From assembly GCA_037043455.1 (NCBI GenBank), contig JAWPHD010001806.1, positions 1 to 64,000 on the forward strand: a stretch of DNA of 64,000 bases, read 5' to 3'. Shown piece after piece: positions 31,225 through 41,127 of this stretch; position 1 is the first letter of the stretch, and every line of letters begins with the position of its first letter. Below the pieces are notes generated by a model. It saw only the letters and a program-made list of their open reading frames with translations, was not told where the DNA came from and did no database searches. The position numbers and the translations under genes are program-made. This DNA comes from Cyrtodaria siliqua. Lineage: Eukaryota > Mollusca > Bivalvia > Adapedonta > Hiatellidae.

Positions 31225-32160
31225 ATATGTGGATCGGTCCAGCGGCCATCGGCCGATGGTCGCTCAACGCTATTTCTCTCTATACATATATAACTATACT
31301 GTATAAAGCTCTAGGTGAGTTACGAGGTTCGAGACCCGAACTTGGGTATCCTCCCCACTGATACAGCCTAGCGATTAAATGCCACGCGTTGCCGGGAGCT
31401 TTGCCAACGGCTGCCCACTAGTCCCGTTGCGTTGTGTCACCCAATCTGTATCGGCCCAGCGGCCGTCGGCCGAAGGTTGTTCAACGCCATATCCTTCTAT
31501 ATAACTGTATATAGCTCTATGTGCCATGTTCGAGACTCGAACTCGGGTAGCCCTCACCCTGATAAGGCCTAGACACCATGTACCACGCATAGCGGGGACC
31601 TTTGCCGACGGCTGGCCACCAGTCCCGTTGTGTCATAAAATATGTGGATCGGTCCAGCGGCCATCAGCCGATGGTCACTTAACGCTATTTCCCTCTATAC
31701 ATACATAACTATACTGTATAAAGCTCTAGGTAAGTTACGAGGTTCGAGACCCGAACTCGGGTAGCATCCCCACTGATACAGCCTAGCGACTGAATGCCAC
31801 GCGTTGCCGGGACCTTTGCCGACAGCTGCCCACTAGACCCGTTGTGTCATCCAATCTGTGTCGGCCCAGCGGCCATCGGCCGAAGGTTGTTCAACACCAT
31901 ATCCTTCTATATAACTGTATATAGCTCTATATGCCATGTTCGAGACTCGAACTCGGGTAGCCTTTCTCTTAATATGGACTAGCGACCGAGTGCCATATGT
32001 ACTGGGGTCGATCTTTGCCAACAGCTGGCCACCGGTCACATTGTGTCGCAAAATCTGTGGGTCGGCCCAGTGGCCGTATGCAGAGAGTCGCTCAACACTA
32101 TTTCTCTATTTATAACGTATACTGTATATAGCTCTATGTATCATGTTCGAAATACCGGTA
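31225..32160 (+). repeat. Five ~205-bp tandem units carrying a B-box-like motif
   Basis: Units start near 31225, 31445, 31637, 31855 and 32052, each with '(a/g)tcggcccagcggcc' and 'tatataactgtatatagctc'. Units 1 and 3 resemble each other, as do 2 and 4, giving a dimeric higher-order repeat of about 412 bp. Each has GTTCGAGACCCGAAC or GTTCGAGACTCGAAC; GGTTCGAGACC fits the RNA polymerase III B-box. I could not find a properly spaced A-box or a cloverleaf. Minus-strand frames share NMA(H/Y)RAIYSYIEGYGVEQPS only because of the DNA repeat. Confidence 0.75.
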
Positions 32161-32364
32161 ACGTGATAAAGTCCAAGTTGCCAGTTGGTACACGTACATG
32201 TTCCAAAATGCTCTACACATAATGGGCTTTCAGAAAAATAGGGTGTACAAAATTCCCCTTGGGGTGAGGATTACTCCTACTAGCTTACAGTCTATTTTCT
32301 ATTGTACCAGTATTATATATTTTTCTAGATTTTAACCCCATACCCGCAATGGATTGCAGAAATA

Positions 32365-33262
32365 GTGATTTTGGTCCTTTTTTCCAACATATTTCAGCAT
32401 TCTCAGTATAGCATATTTAAGAATATCAAGGGCCATAAGTCTGGTGTTACTGGTCCGATCCGGCTGGTTTTCGAACTTGTCCAAGCTTTCATTGACATTA
32501 ACAATCAGGCAAAATGTGGTAAAGGTCAAATAATAAATGAAGGTGCTAGAGTGATGGCATTTTTCAGCAAAGCAAGGGCCATAACTCCGGTGTTACTGAT
32601 CTGATCTGGCTGGTTTTCGAACTTGTCCGCACTTTCGTTGATATAAACAATATGTGCAGGTTTGGTAAAGATCAAATAATAAATGAAGGTGCTAGAGTTA
32701 TGGCATTTTTCAGCAAAAACAAGGGCCATAACTCTGGTGTTACTAATCTGATCTGGCTGGTTTTTTAACTTGTCTGAGCTTTCATTAATATTTACAATCT
32801 ATGCAAGTTCGGTAAGGATCAAATTATAAATGAAGGTGCTAGAGTGTTCACAAGCTAGAAAATGGCATTTTTCAGAAAAAAAGAAGGGTCATAACTCTGG
32901 TGTTACTAATCTGATTTGTTTAGTTTTCAAACTTGTCTGTGCTTTCATTGATATTAACAATCAGTGTATGTTTGGTAAAGATCAAATAATAAATGAAGAT
33001 GCTAAAGTATTCACAAGGCAAAATTTGGCATTTTTCAGCTATTCAAGGGCCATAACTCCAGTTAAACTAATCCGATCTGGCTGGTTTTCAAACTTTTCTA
33101 AGCGTTCATTAATACAAAGACCCTGGCAAAGTTTGGTAAAGAACCGATTAATAATGAAGGTGCTAGAGTGTTCACAAGGCAAAAGTTAACGGACGACAAC
33201 GACAGACGACGTAGGACAACGATGACGGACAAATTGTTACTCGCCATCGCATTGGAGCTAAA
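32365..33262 (+). repeat. 'caagggccataactc' tandem array, short copy
   Basis: Five units of about 145-165 bp start near 32429, 32574, 32721, 32884 and 33046. Each holds 'ggccataactc(c/t)ggtgttact', 'ctggctggtttt', 'gctttcattgatatta' and 'aaataataaatgaaggtgctagag'. The array ends with 'aaaagttaacggacgacaacgacagacg' and 'ggagctaaaaa', like the long array at 56983-58855. Confidence 0.85.
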
Positions 33263-33847
33263 AAGTGGTTGCAGCTTGAGAAAGAACAAAACTGTGCTGT
33301 TGTAGACTACACAGTTAGTTCACTTTGTAATTTGAAAATCATAGATGTTGAAGTTCCGCTTTGAAAATTTGAGCCATTTTAGTACTGTGTTAATGTAAAG
33401 ACATTGCAAAATGTTGCATCCTAAGGTTGTTCGCCTGCTCAATGTTGCATCCTAAGGTTGTTCGCCTGCTTGAGACAAATGCGTACTCTATCAATAATGA
33501 AACTTTGAGGGAATAACATTGGTGTCTTATGTGTTGTTTGTCTTTTTTCCAAAAGGAAATCTCTTATTTAGTCATGTACCATTCAATTAACAGCAGCATA
33601 TAATACATAGTGAAATTTCCGGAGGTAGTTTCTTTTTTCCTTTAGTATATATACTGTGTAAGCAATTAACTGTTCGTCCGAACTCATTGACAGTTCCAAT
33701 CTATTTTTAGAACATTCTATAATTGTGATTGTGCCCTATAAGGAGACATGCTATTTTTCCTCAAAACAGGATTTTTTTTTCTTCATATATTAAGGTAGGA
33801 CTGTGTTTGCTATAATGGTGCTGAAGATTTTTTTCATCTGTGACTTA
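33263..33847. other. Non-coding DNA with a 32-bp direct duplication
   Basis: AATGTTGCATCCTAAGGTTG plus 'ttcgcctgct' occurs twice in tandem at about 33409-33470. Otherwise no gene or known repeat was recognised. Confidence 0.5.
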
Positions 33848-34368
33848 ATAATAGGCATGCTTTCAGTTCCTAGTGAACGTTAAAATCCTTTTATTATATA
33901 CCTGGTGTGAAGAGACCATTTTTCTATATCGTCACTGGTGTGATGATACCAGTGACGATATCACTTTGCCGGAACTTTTTTTTTACCATTTTTGTATTTA
34001 ATGGTACTGTAGATTGCTATTGCTTTCAACCAGCAAATTTAACGGCTCATTTAAAAATTATTTTATTTTCAATTAAATATCCTTAAGAAATCACTTATAG
34101 GTATATAATAAATAGAATAATCAACAGGCTCAGTGTGATACGAAAAATATGTCACGAGAACACGCAATTCGGTTAAAAAACAAGTTCGAACTCGTGTTTT
34201 AACCGAATTACGTGTTCTCGTGACATATTTTCCATCTCACACTGAGACTGTTGATTATTCTCTATTTACCTCCTTGATTTCTACGTAATATTGTAGACAT
34301 CTCAGAGTTGTACTAAATTTATGGTACAGAACGTTTTACTGTTCGCTAGGAACTGAACCTATGCCTTA
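33848..34368. mobile_element. Inverted-repeat element enclosing a foldback
   Basis: Left 'ataggcatgctttcagttcctagtgaacgtt' is mirrored by right 'gttcgctaggaactgaacctatgcctta'. Inside lie a small perfect hairpin (ATATCGTCACTGG / CCAGTGACGATAT, 33925-33962) and the foldback at 34108-34268. About 520 bp, non-coding. Confidence 0.6.
34108..34268. repeat. Foldback element, copy 3
   Basis: Near-perfect 160-bp palindrome: the left arm ATAAATAGAATAATCAACAG continues through 'ctcagtgtgatacgaaaaatatgtcacgagaacacg' and is mirrored up to GTTGATTATTCTCTATTTA. The loop is about 15 bases (around CAAGTTCGAACTCG). Best preserved of the foldbacks. Confidence 0.85.
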
Positions 34369-34527
34369 AAGGTGAAATATGGCGTGTCTTTTGAGTATAT
34401 ATTCGGAAATATATATATATAATATACAATCTCTTCAAATCTTACACTTATTGGTTGTCCCGTTTTCTCACAGTAGCCAATTTTATCTCATAGCGCACAC
34501 GCTTCGAGTTTCGCCCTGGTAAGTGTC

Positions 34528-34546
34528 ACGTGATCCTGTGACGTCA
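34528..34546 (+). promoter_or_regulatory. E-box and CRE upstream of the THAP exon
   Basis: CACGTG at 34528-34533 and TGACGTCATTGG starting at 34539 lie about 100 bases upstream of the THAP ATG (34644). CACGTG is a bHLH E-box and TGACGTCA the CREB/ATF consensus; both are common in TATA-less promoters. Promoter function is inferred from position only. Confidence 0.45.
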
Positions 34547-34643
34547 TTGGTACCAAACGATTAGCGGTGTCGCATTGAGTTGTATAGTATTGAGTTGTAT
34601 AGTATTGTCTATGTAGGATTACGTTTTATGGTACTTGTTAAAA

Positions 34644-35036
34644 ATGCCGTGTGCTGTTGCTGGGTGAAAAAGTTTGCATAAAGAAGGACAAGATAATAAC
34701 CTAAGTTTCTTTTGTTTCCCTGATCAAGATAATGATATATTAAGATCTGAAGTGTGGGTAGACTGTTACCGAAGAAAATCGCCCGACTCGTCGAGAAAAT
34801 GGGAACCTACGAAAGACGCGCGAGTTTGTAGCAAACATTTTGAGTTGACTTCGTGGGAAGTCCATCCTTTGGTTTTATTATCTTTGAATTTGGAGAACAA
34901 AAGGCCATGCATATTAAAATCAACAGCGGTACCAACGATATTTGACTATAAAAATGAGAAGTGCATAACCCCGCGGTCTCCAAGCAAGTTGTATTCGCCC
35001 ATTCGACCGGCGTTGAGGAGGAAATTCATACATGAG
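34644..35036 (+). pseudogene. THAP-domain first exon with a TGA at a zinc-ligand position
   Basis: ATG 34644 opens MPCAVAG followed by TGA (34665-34667), then the same frame continues for over 120 codons to a splice donor GAG|GTAAGA at 35036/35037 (phase 0). The THAP signature is clear: first Cys in MPCAVAG, FFCFPDQDND, a Trp-containing SEVWVDCYRR, VCSKHF (third Cys and His) and the terminal AVPTIF. The second zinc-ligand Cys would fall exactly at the TGA, one base from TGC/TGT. THAP domains are C2CH zinc-finger DNA-binding modules, found in host regulators and P-element-type transposases. It could be a pseudogene, a sequencing error or an allele with loss of function. Downstream exons were not found. 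Confidence 0.8.
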
Positions 35037-36160
35037 GTAAGATTGAAATTTATGTTCAATTATCTTAGCACCTCATCGGGTATACGTATGATAAATTGAA
35101 GAAAGGTGTATAGTCTTAGATCTTTATATACACCGTGAATGTTTAGCTGTTGAATTAGAAGCATGCGTCTTTACGTGAATCAATGAAGAGTTGACGGCGC
35201 TAATTATATGTAGCCGTCTTTTTTTTTAAAATATTGCTAAGAACGTTCAGCATATAAATTTTAATGAATCCGGTGAAACAAACAGTGTCTTTGTTTCCAA
35301 ATTTTAATTTTAATAATTTTAAATTATACACCCCTTCTGCCAATAGTGTTATAAATATATATTATCAACATAATTTGAAAAAAAATACAAAATGTTTCAT
35401 AGATATCTATTACAAGGCAGAAAATTAATAATATTACTAGCTTTTATATTAATTCAGTAATGTTTTATGGCAAAGCAACAACAATAACGCCTCTTAGCTT
35501 GTGCAGTAAGTAAAACAAGTATAATAGAATAATATACTTTGTATTAAGGTAATTTGATATGTTTGGTCTGTTTTCGATCTGTATATCAGGAGTAAGTATA
35601 CATGAGTAAGTATACTTACTAACTGTCTATATCGTGCTCATAATACATTTGGCTATATTATTTAAATCATAGTGTTTTTCTGTCTTTGTGCACGACAATT
35701 AGAGCTCGCATATCATGTGATATATATATATATCCGTCTTGTGCAATACGCGTCTGCCCTCGGCGGTATTACACCGCTCAAGTAATTGCAATAAACAGGA
35801 AATATATAATAAAACTGGGTTTCCCTAAATGGTACGTGCTTTTGTGATATACCGACGTATGTACCCTAATTAGGCTGTACTTCAATAGTGCACCGCCGTA
35901 TTTGATTAGTCTGTATTGATATTTGGGGGCAGTGGAGACTAGAGAGCGTGTCATATTGCAAATACCGCTCCTAGAGTGTTTGGTGTTGATGGCGACTTAT
36001 GGCAAATATATAATACTATAGAAATTATTGTGCCAAAATTATATGCTGTTTCATTTATTATTGTTTTTATTCATTTTTTATCAATTATGTATAATATCTA
36101 ATAAATATATTTGTTCCATGTCTACTTATCGGCAAAAAAATCTGACGCTCGTATTTAGAT
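35037..36160. other. Putative intron or intergenic DNA, no gene seen
   Basis: AT-rich sequence after the THAP donor. A short run of GAGTAAGTATAC repeats is at 35590-35620 and a (TA)n-like stretch at 35720-35735. No second THAP exon was recognised. Confidence 0.45.
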
Positions 36161-36161
36161 C

Positions 36162-36469
36162 AGGTCCATTCATTCGGAATATACTACATTTCGCGGTTAT
36201 TGTGTATGTACCAAGATATTGCAGTGTTGCGGGTGACTTACTGTCAGATTTCGATGAAAACAATGTTTACGTTGTTTTTTGTTTGTTGTTGCTGTCATTG
36301 TATACATACACTATTTTGTTAGATTAGTCCATTCATTCGGAATATACTACATTTCGCGGTTATTGTGTGTTGCGGGTGACTTACTGTCAGATTTCGATGA
36401 AAACAATGTTTACGTTGTTTTTTGTTTGTTGTTGCTGTCAGTGTATACATACACTATTTTGTTAGATTA
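36162..36469 (+). repeat. Direct tandem duplication, ~145-165 bp
   Basis: 'ccattcattcggaatatactacatttcgcggttattgtgt' through 'tatacatacactattttgttagatta' occurs twice in a row with near identity. The first copy has about 22 extra bases near 36207. Near identity points to a recent duplication or an assembly duplication. Confidence 0.85.
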
Positions 36470-36496
36470 GTGAATAGTGTAATGAACCGCTGAACG

Positions 36497-36740
36497 TAAC
36501 AAATGACATTACACGATAGTCTTTACAAGCTCTCCATTTGCACCTGCACCGCGTTCGACTTCATCATCATTCATCAATTGATGAATCCAATGTATTTTCG
36601 TCCTCAGACACGTATTCTGGCTCAAAATCGTAAGGTTGCACATTATGTAACCGTCTTATCACGGGCATTTCCTCTGACTCAGTATCATGATCGCTTAATT
36701 CTCACATTTTCACACAAGGTATACTGTTTTGCGTTCAGTC
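36497..36740 (-). pseudogene. Possible P2X7-tail-like gene remnant
   Basis: On the minus strand, an ATG followed at once by TGA leads a frame with SDHDTESEEMPVIRRLHNVQ and PYDFEPEYVSEDENTLDSSI, then three consecutive TGA codons and a short Cys-rich stretch (TRCRCKWRACKDY). An acidic N-terminus with PY.FEP followed by a Cys-rich module is what I recall from mollusc proteins labelled 'P2X purinoceptor 7-like'. The match is short and the frame is broken, so this is tentative. A CRE plus an ETS-type TTCCGG (36772-36786) sits just upstream on this strand, like a small CpG-poor promoter. Confidence 0.35.
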
Positions 36741-36771
36741 CCAATGTAAACAAAAAATAGTTTGTTCCCAA

Positions 36772-36786
36772 TGACGTCACTTCCGG
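36772..36786 (-). promoter_or_regulatory. CRE and ETS-like site
   Basis: TGACGTCA (36772-36779) is followed by CTTCCGG, a CREB/ATF site next to an ETS core. It lies upstream of the minus-strand remnant at 36497-36740 and mirrors the CRE before the THAP exon. Confidence 0.35.
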
Positions 36787-36992
36787 TAATTCGTGCAAGA
36801 GTTTTTCCCCTTAGATTTTTTTCGATATTTTAGCAATGCCTGTTCGCCTGTTCTATTTTTATCTTTAAAAACATATTTTCACTGAACATACATCAATGGC
36901 ATAGTAAAAATCGTATTTATAATGATATTTAATACTTAAAAACATATCAAAAGCGGATTTGTTGATTTAAGACCAAGTTCTGCTTTAAGTGT

Positions 36993-37217
36993 GTTTGTTT
37001 GATTGGTGTTTAACATCATTTTTAGTAAATTTTAGGTCATATATGACGGTCAATTTTTTATGGTAGAGGCAGACCACGTAATATTTCCTGGGTAGAACCA
37101 GTACTGTATACCTTAATTCTGCTATCTGTAAGAATCACTTACAAGTTGAGCTGCCAGTGGAATTTGACCCTGCAGCGTTGAGAGGCATATTTAACCCCTC
37201 GACCATGGAGGAGCTCC
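36993..37217 (-). mobile_element. tRNA-derived SINE (minus strand)
   Basis: Read on the minus strand, the head GGAGCTCCTCCATGGTCGAG carries an A-box-like CATGGTCGAGGGG and, about 35 bases on, a B-box-like GGGTCAAATTCC. The body contains 'tactggttctacccagg' and the tail ends GTTAAACACCAATCAAACAA. Related fragments lie at 4254, 7066 and 28235. Confidence 0.7.
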
Positions 37218-37251
37218 TAGTGTGTCAGTCTTATGCACAATCACATAATAT

Positions 37252-37672
37252 GTAATGTCCTAGTGGTAGAGCATCTGCGTCACATACAGAAGGTCATGGG
37301 TTTAATACCCAGCTGGCTCATACCACAGACTTCATAAAAATGGTACTAGTGGCCCCCTTGCTTGATGTCCAGCATATAAAAAGGAGTACTACGACCAGTC
37401 GTCCAGCATATAAAAAGTAGTACTACGACCAGTCGTCCAGCATATAAAAAGTAGTTCTACGACCAGTCTTCCAGCATATAACAAGTAGTTCTATGACTAG
37501 TCGGCCTGGTGTCAGTAAAAAGTGACTGGGTGGGGTATCATGTAATGTGTCGACGGCATGGTATTCCAGTGTGGCAGCACTATAAAGCTGAGCACAGATG
37601 CTCACTGATACAAGTAGATGCAATTGTGATATGACTGAGAGATTGTTATTAAACCCCTACATACATACTGTA
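37252..37672 (+). mobile_element. tRNA-derived SINE with internal 34-bp repeats
   Basis: The head shows an A-box CTAGTGGTAGAGCA (37260-37273) and a B-box GGGTTTAATACCC (37298-37310), like a tRNA with anticodon-loop region 'gcgtcacatac'. Four copies of a 34-35-bp unit (CATATAAAAAGTAGTACTAC, then 'gaccagtcgtccag') lie at 37369-37503. The body ends 'attaaacccctacatacatac', a typical SINE tail. It lies head to head with the preceding minus-strand SINE. Confidence 0.75.
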
Positions 37673-38160
37673 TTACTTCCACAATGAACAAATATTCGCC
37701 CGGACATTACGACATATTTTCTTCCTGTGCTGCATGATCAGTATAAACAGCATTTGCATAATGACAAACATATTGTATGCAGTTTTCCATATTCAAATTG
37801 AAACTGCCCCAATAAACCCCAGAGGGTATGGCTAATCTACACAGCTCATACTGAATTCAAATTTGCAACATAATTATTAAATCATCAGAAGATTTCTATT
37901 TCATTCCTTAAACGCTATTTTACATGTAACAATCCTTTACTCTGCAGATTCAATTATTATTTCTCTGCTTAGAAATTAAATTGAAGGCCAATTATCTGGT
38001 TAAATCTACTCATTGTAGGACATATAACTACAAATTTGATCTAGAAATCTACATATTTGATATGCAAATTGCCAACCCTCATCTTATTGCCATTTATCAT
38101 CATTAATTTGTCATATATAGTGTCTTACTATACAGATATGTTTGCATTTTTTGTAAATCC
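37673..38160. other. Non-coding AT-rich DNA, no feature seen
   Basis: No open frame of interest and no repeat recognised within the window. Confidence 0.5.
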
Positions 38161-38179
38161 CATTAATTCTCCCGACTAT

Positions 38180-38265
38180 ATAGGTTCTTGCATTCAGTTA
38201 TGGGTTGTTGTGTTAAGTCATGGGTTGTTGTAATTCCCAGGTCAATGTGGGTTGTTGCATTCAGT
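38180..38265 (+). repeat. Left remnant of the 46-48-bp minisatellite
   Basis: Two units of 'gggttgttgcattcagt(c/t)atgggttg..aattcccaggtcaat' directly abut the left end of the 38266-40113 insertion. The array resumes at 40114 on the other side. Confidence 0.85.
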
Positions 38266-38662
38266 CCCTGCGAAAATCCAGTGGGAAATCCAAAGAATTC
38301 CATAGTATTTTATGCATTTCTAAGGATTTTTTTCTTTTAAATTCCATGGAATTCCAAGGATTAAAAGCTTGGAAAAGCTTGGTGGTATTGGCCCAGAAAT
38401 ACCATGGAATTCCATGGAATTTCACTGCCAGACCTTTATAAAACATTAAATGGAACTGTCACAAGAAGTCCATTGTATTCCATTGAATTCCATGGACCCA
38501 AATATTCCATTGTATTCAATGAAATTCCATTGGTAGACAGTATATAAATATAAATGATATCAAGCCAAGAAATCCATAGTATTCCATGGAATTCCAAGGG
38601 TATGCATGTATGACTAAAATTGCTAAGAAATGTCTGGAGAAGTGTGTGTTTTCCCCAAGAAA

Positions 38663-38896
38663 TCATAATTCCAACACATTCTCTGTTGGGGAAAACCCCC
38701 AACTTATAATAATACTAAAACCAAATACCACAATAATTGTGTCGCAGCATGCGAAAACCAACAGCATGGTAATGAAAATCCCTATCTCAGGAATCGTAAG
38801 AGAGCGAAAAAAGCTTAGAATGTCCTCTTTCAAGTCAAACTCTTTCAAAACATAGTCCATGGCCTCTGACCATGGTAGTTCATGGTCAGAGACCAT
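38663..38896 (-). CDS. Hypothetical small membrane-type frame inside the insertion
   Basis: A 77-codon frame with FDLKEDILSFFRSLTIPE followed by hydrophobic IGIFITMLLVFACCDTII and VVFGFSIII, ending at a TAA near 38663. The composition is more protein-like than neighbouring frames: a charged amphipathic segment, then a membrane-like span. I do not recognise a family. It could be a captured host exon, since it is flanked by element-specific CCATGG repeats, or chance. Confidence 0.2.
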   Translation of the reverse strand: MVSDHELPWSEAMDYVLKEFDLKEDILSFFRSLTIPEIGIFITMLLVFACCDTIIVVFGFSIIISWGFSPTENVLEL

Positions 38897-39335
38897 GGAC
38901 TACCATGGTCAAACACCATGACATATCAAAGACATAATCATACATTTACACATATACTTTTTCATCCATTTACTACTCGTACTATACATTTTGGGTATAG
39001 ACATTTTCATTTTATTTCAACAATAATATCAGTAAAATAAGTGTGCACAATTTCATCAAGATAATTTCTTAATGCATCATTTACACATCATGGACTTCAT
39101 TAATAAATATTAAATGAAATAAAGCAAAATCAATTAGATAACTAACTCAAATAAAACAGCTCACATTAAATACACTGTTGGCATTTTATGTTATGCAGTT
39201 AGGTTCAACATTTTCTAATATGAGCTTAGTGTCAAATTAGCATTATTTCATTTCTACATGTAGAAAATTGAAACTTATCTTACCTCGCTTGTCAATTATT
39301 CCATGTTATGTTAGGTTTCACTTGTAACTATAACC

Positions 39336-39715
39336 TTCTAATTCAGTGTTTGACAACATAGTCCAGATATATACATTAAATCCACACAGTTTGTGGGGAA
39401 ACACAGAATTAAGTTAAATGGACACTATGTATGCCTTTTTTCATGCAAATCTTTTTTCCCACACAAAATTTCAAACTGAGCAAAATCTTCTCCCAAAATG
39501 CACTGCAATCCATTTCCTTAAATAACCAGATGTAAAATCAGTTATCTTATAACACCCATCTAGCAGTATTTACTTGCTTCTTGCAGCCCTAATAAACTTT
39601 CCAATCTGCCAGTGCTTGACCTAAGGTCAATTATGTCACTCTTTGACTTGGATGTGAATATATCACTTGTTCCACAAGTCTTTGATTTCAACAGAAACAT
39701 CTGCACCATTATTCA
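39336..39715 (+). repeat. Core repeat shared with 16971-17340
   Basis: Begins 'ttctaattcagtgtttgaca', contains 'cagatatatacattaaatcc', 'aaccagatgtaaaatcagttatcttataacacccatctagc' and 'gtcactctttgacttggatgtgaa', and ends 'aacagaaacatctgcaccatt'. Same orientation as the copy nested in Polinton-like gene E; roughly 85-90% similar by eye. Confidence 0.8.
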
Positions 39716-40113
39716 ATAGTTTTACAAAGAAAAGCTTGGAAAACAATGGACTTTTCTTAAAGTTCTATCTTGACACAATAAATGTAAATTCCAAGCTTTT
39801 CCATGGTTTTTCACACATTAAGATTCACAAGTCCAAACTTTTCTCAGCAGAGTTATTTTAAACAATCAATTCCATTCAATTCCAAGCTTTTTCCAAGCAG
39901 GAAAATCTTGGATTTCGATGGAATAAAAATCCAAGCTTTTCCATGCTATTCTCACACAAAATCCTTGAAATGTCATGGAATTCCTAGGAATAATGAATCC
40001 AAGCTTTTTCTTACTTTTTCCTGTGAACAAAATGTTGCAGATCTATGAAATTCCATGGAAATTCCATGGAATTCTAAGGATTGCAAAAAAGCTTGGATTT
40101 ATTTCTGCAGGGG

Positions 40114-40830
40114 CAGGTTGCCAAAATTTCCAGGTCAATATGGGTTGTTGTGTTAAGTCATGGGTTGTCGTAATTCCCAGGTCAATGTTGGGTTGTTGTT
40201 GCATTCAGTCATAGGTTGCCATAAATCCCAGATCAATATGAGCTGTTGTGATCAGTCATGGGTTGTCATAATTCCCAGGTCAATATGGGTTGTTGTGTTA
40301 AGTCATGGGTTGTTGTAATTCCCAGGTCAATATGGGTTGTTGCATTCAGTCATGGGTTGCCAAAATTTCCAGGTCAATATGGGTTGTTGTGTTAAGTCAT
40401 GGGTTGTTGTAATTCCCATGTCAATGTGGGTTGTTGCATTCAGTCATAGGTTGCCATAAATCCCAGATCAATATCAGCTGTTGTGTTAAATCATGGTTTG
40501 TAGTAATTCCCAGGTCAATAGGGTTGTTGCATTCAGTCATGGGTTGCCATAAATCCCAGGTCAATATGGGTTGTTGTATTCAGTCATGGGTTGCCAAAAT
40601 TTCCAGGTCAATATGGTTTGTTGTGTTAAGTCATAGGTTGCCATAATTCCCAGGTCAATATGGGCTGTTGTATTCAGTCATGGGTTGCCATAAATCCCAG
40701 GACAATATGGGTTGTTGCATTCAGTCATGGGTTGTCGTTAATCCCAGGTCAATATGGGTTGTTGCATTCAGTCATGGGTTGCCATAAATCCCACATCAAT
40801 ATGGGTTGTTGCGTCATATAAAGTTGGCTC
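40114..40830 (+). repeat. 46-48-bp minisatellite, about 15 units
   Basis: The unit is close to GGGTTGTTGCATTCAGTCAT then 'gggttgccataaatcccaggtcaatat', with alternates 'gtgttaagtcatgggttgttgtaattcccag'. Two unit types alternate irregularly. The 71-codon frame at 40431-40646 is a by-product of the period. Confidence 0.9.
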
Positions 40831-41127
40831 CGATTCCCAGGTCAATACAAAAAATCAGGAATCAAGATTGAGTAGTTAAAGTGTCACTGAGATTACAAGT
40901 TGAGCTGTCATATTGGCCCTTTATATTGTATTGTTTATTCTAATATTTTGTTGAAATAGATTTTATATGGTATCATTAAATTTCTTATATTAACCTAATG
41001 TGTGAAACGTCCAGGATAATTGTAATGTCTTTAAGACAGGTCATTTAAGACACAAACAACACCATTAAAGTTATAGCCATTATTACTACAGTGTACTACT
41101 GACTCCCCCACTTAAAGCATCTTATTA

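Larger units (their letters stand above)
38266..40113. mobile_element. 1.85-kb element inserted into a minisatellite
   Basis: Left end CCCTGCGAAAATCCA and right end TGGATTTATTTCTGCAGGG are inverted partners. The borders are exact because the same 46-48-bp tandem unit stops before and resumes after it (CATTCAGT | element | CAGGTTGCC; intact units read CATTCAGTCATGGGTTGCC). Subterminal regions are rich in GGAATTCCATGGAATTCC and CCAAGCTTTTCCATGG palindromes, and a CCATGG cluster is at 38855-38925. The core 39336-39715 is shared with 16971-17340. No transposase was recognised. A 77-codon minus frame (38663-38896) with a hydrophobic span lies inside. Confidence 0.8.

Noticed and set aside
31375..32051. 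Conserved minus-strand protein (two similar frames)
   Set aside because: The similarity comes from the tandem DNA units. Frames start and end in different unit positions.
39280..39310. Minus-strand splice donor (GAG|GTAAGA) as an exon end
   Set aside because: The sequence upstream of it on that strand contains stops in the relevant frames and resembles repeat DNA.
40431..40646. 71-codon open frame
   Set aside because: Follows the 46-48-bp minisatellite period.
40114..40830. CRISPR-like array
   Set aside because: Units are contiguous and variable throughout with no unique spacers, and the DNA is eukaryotic.
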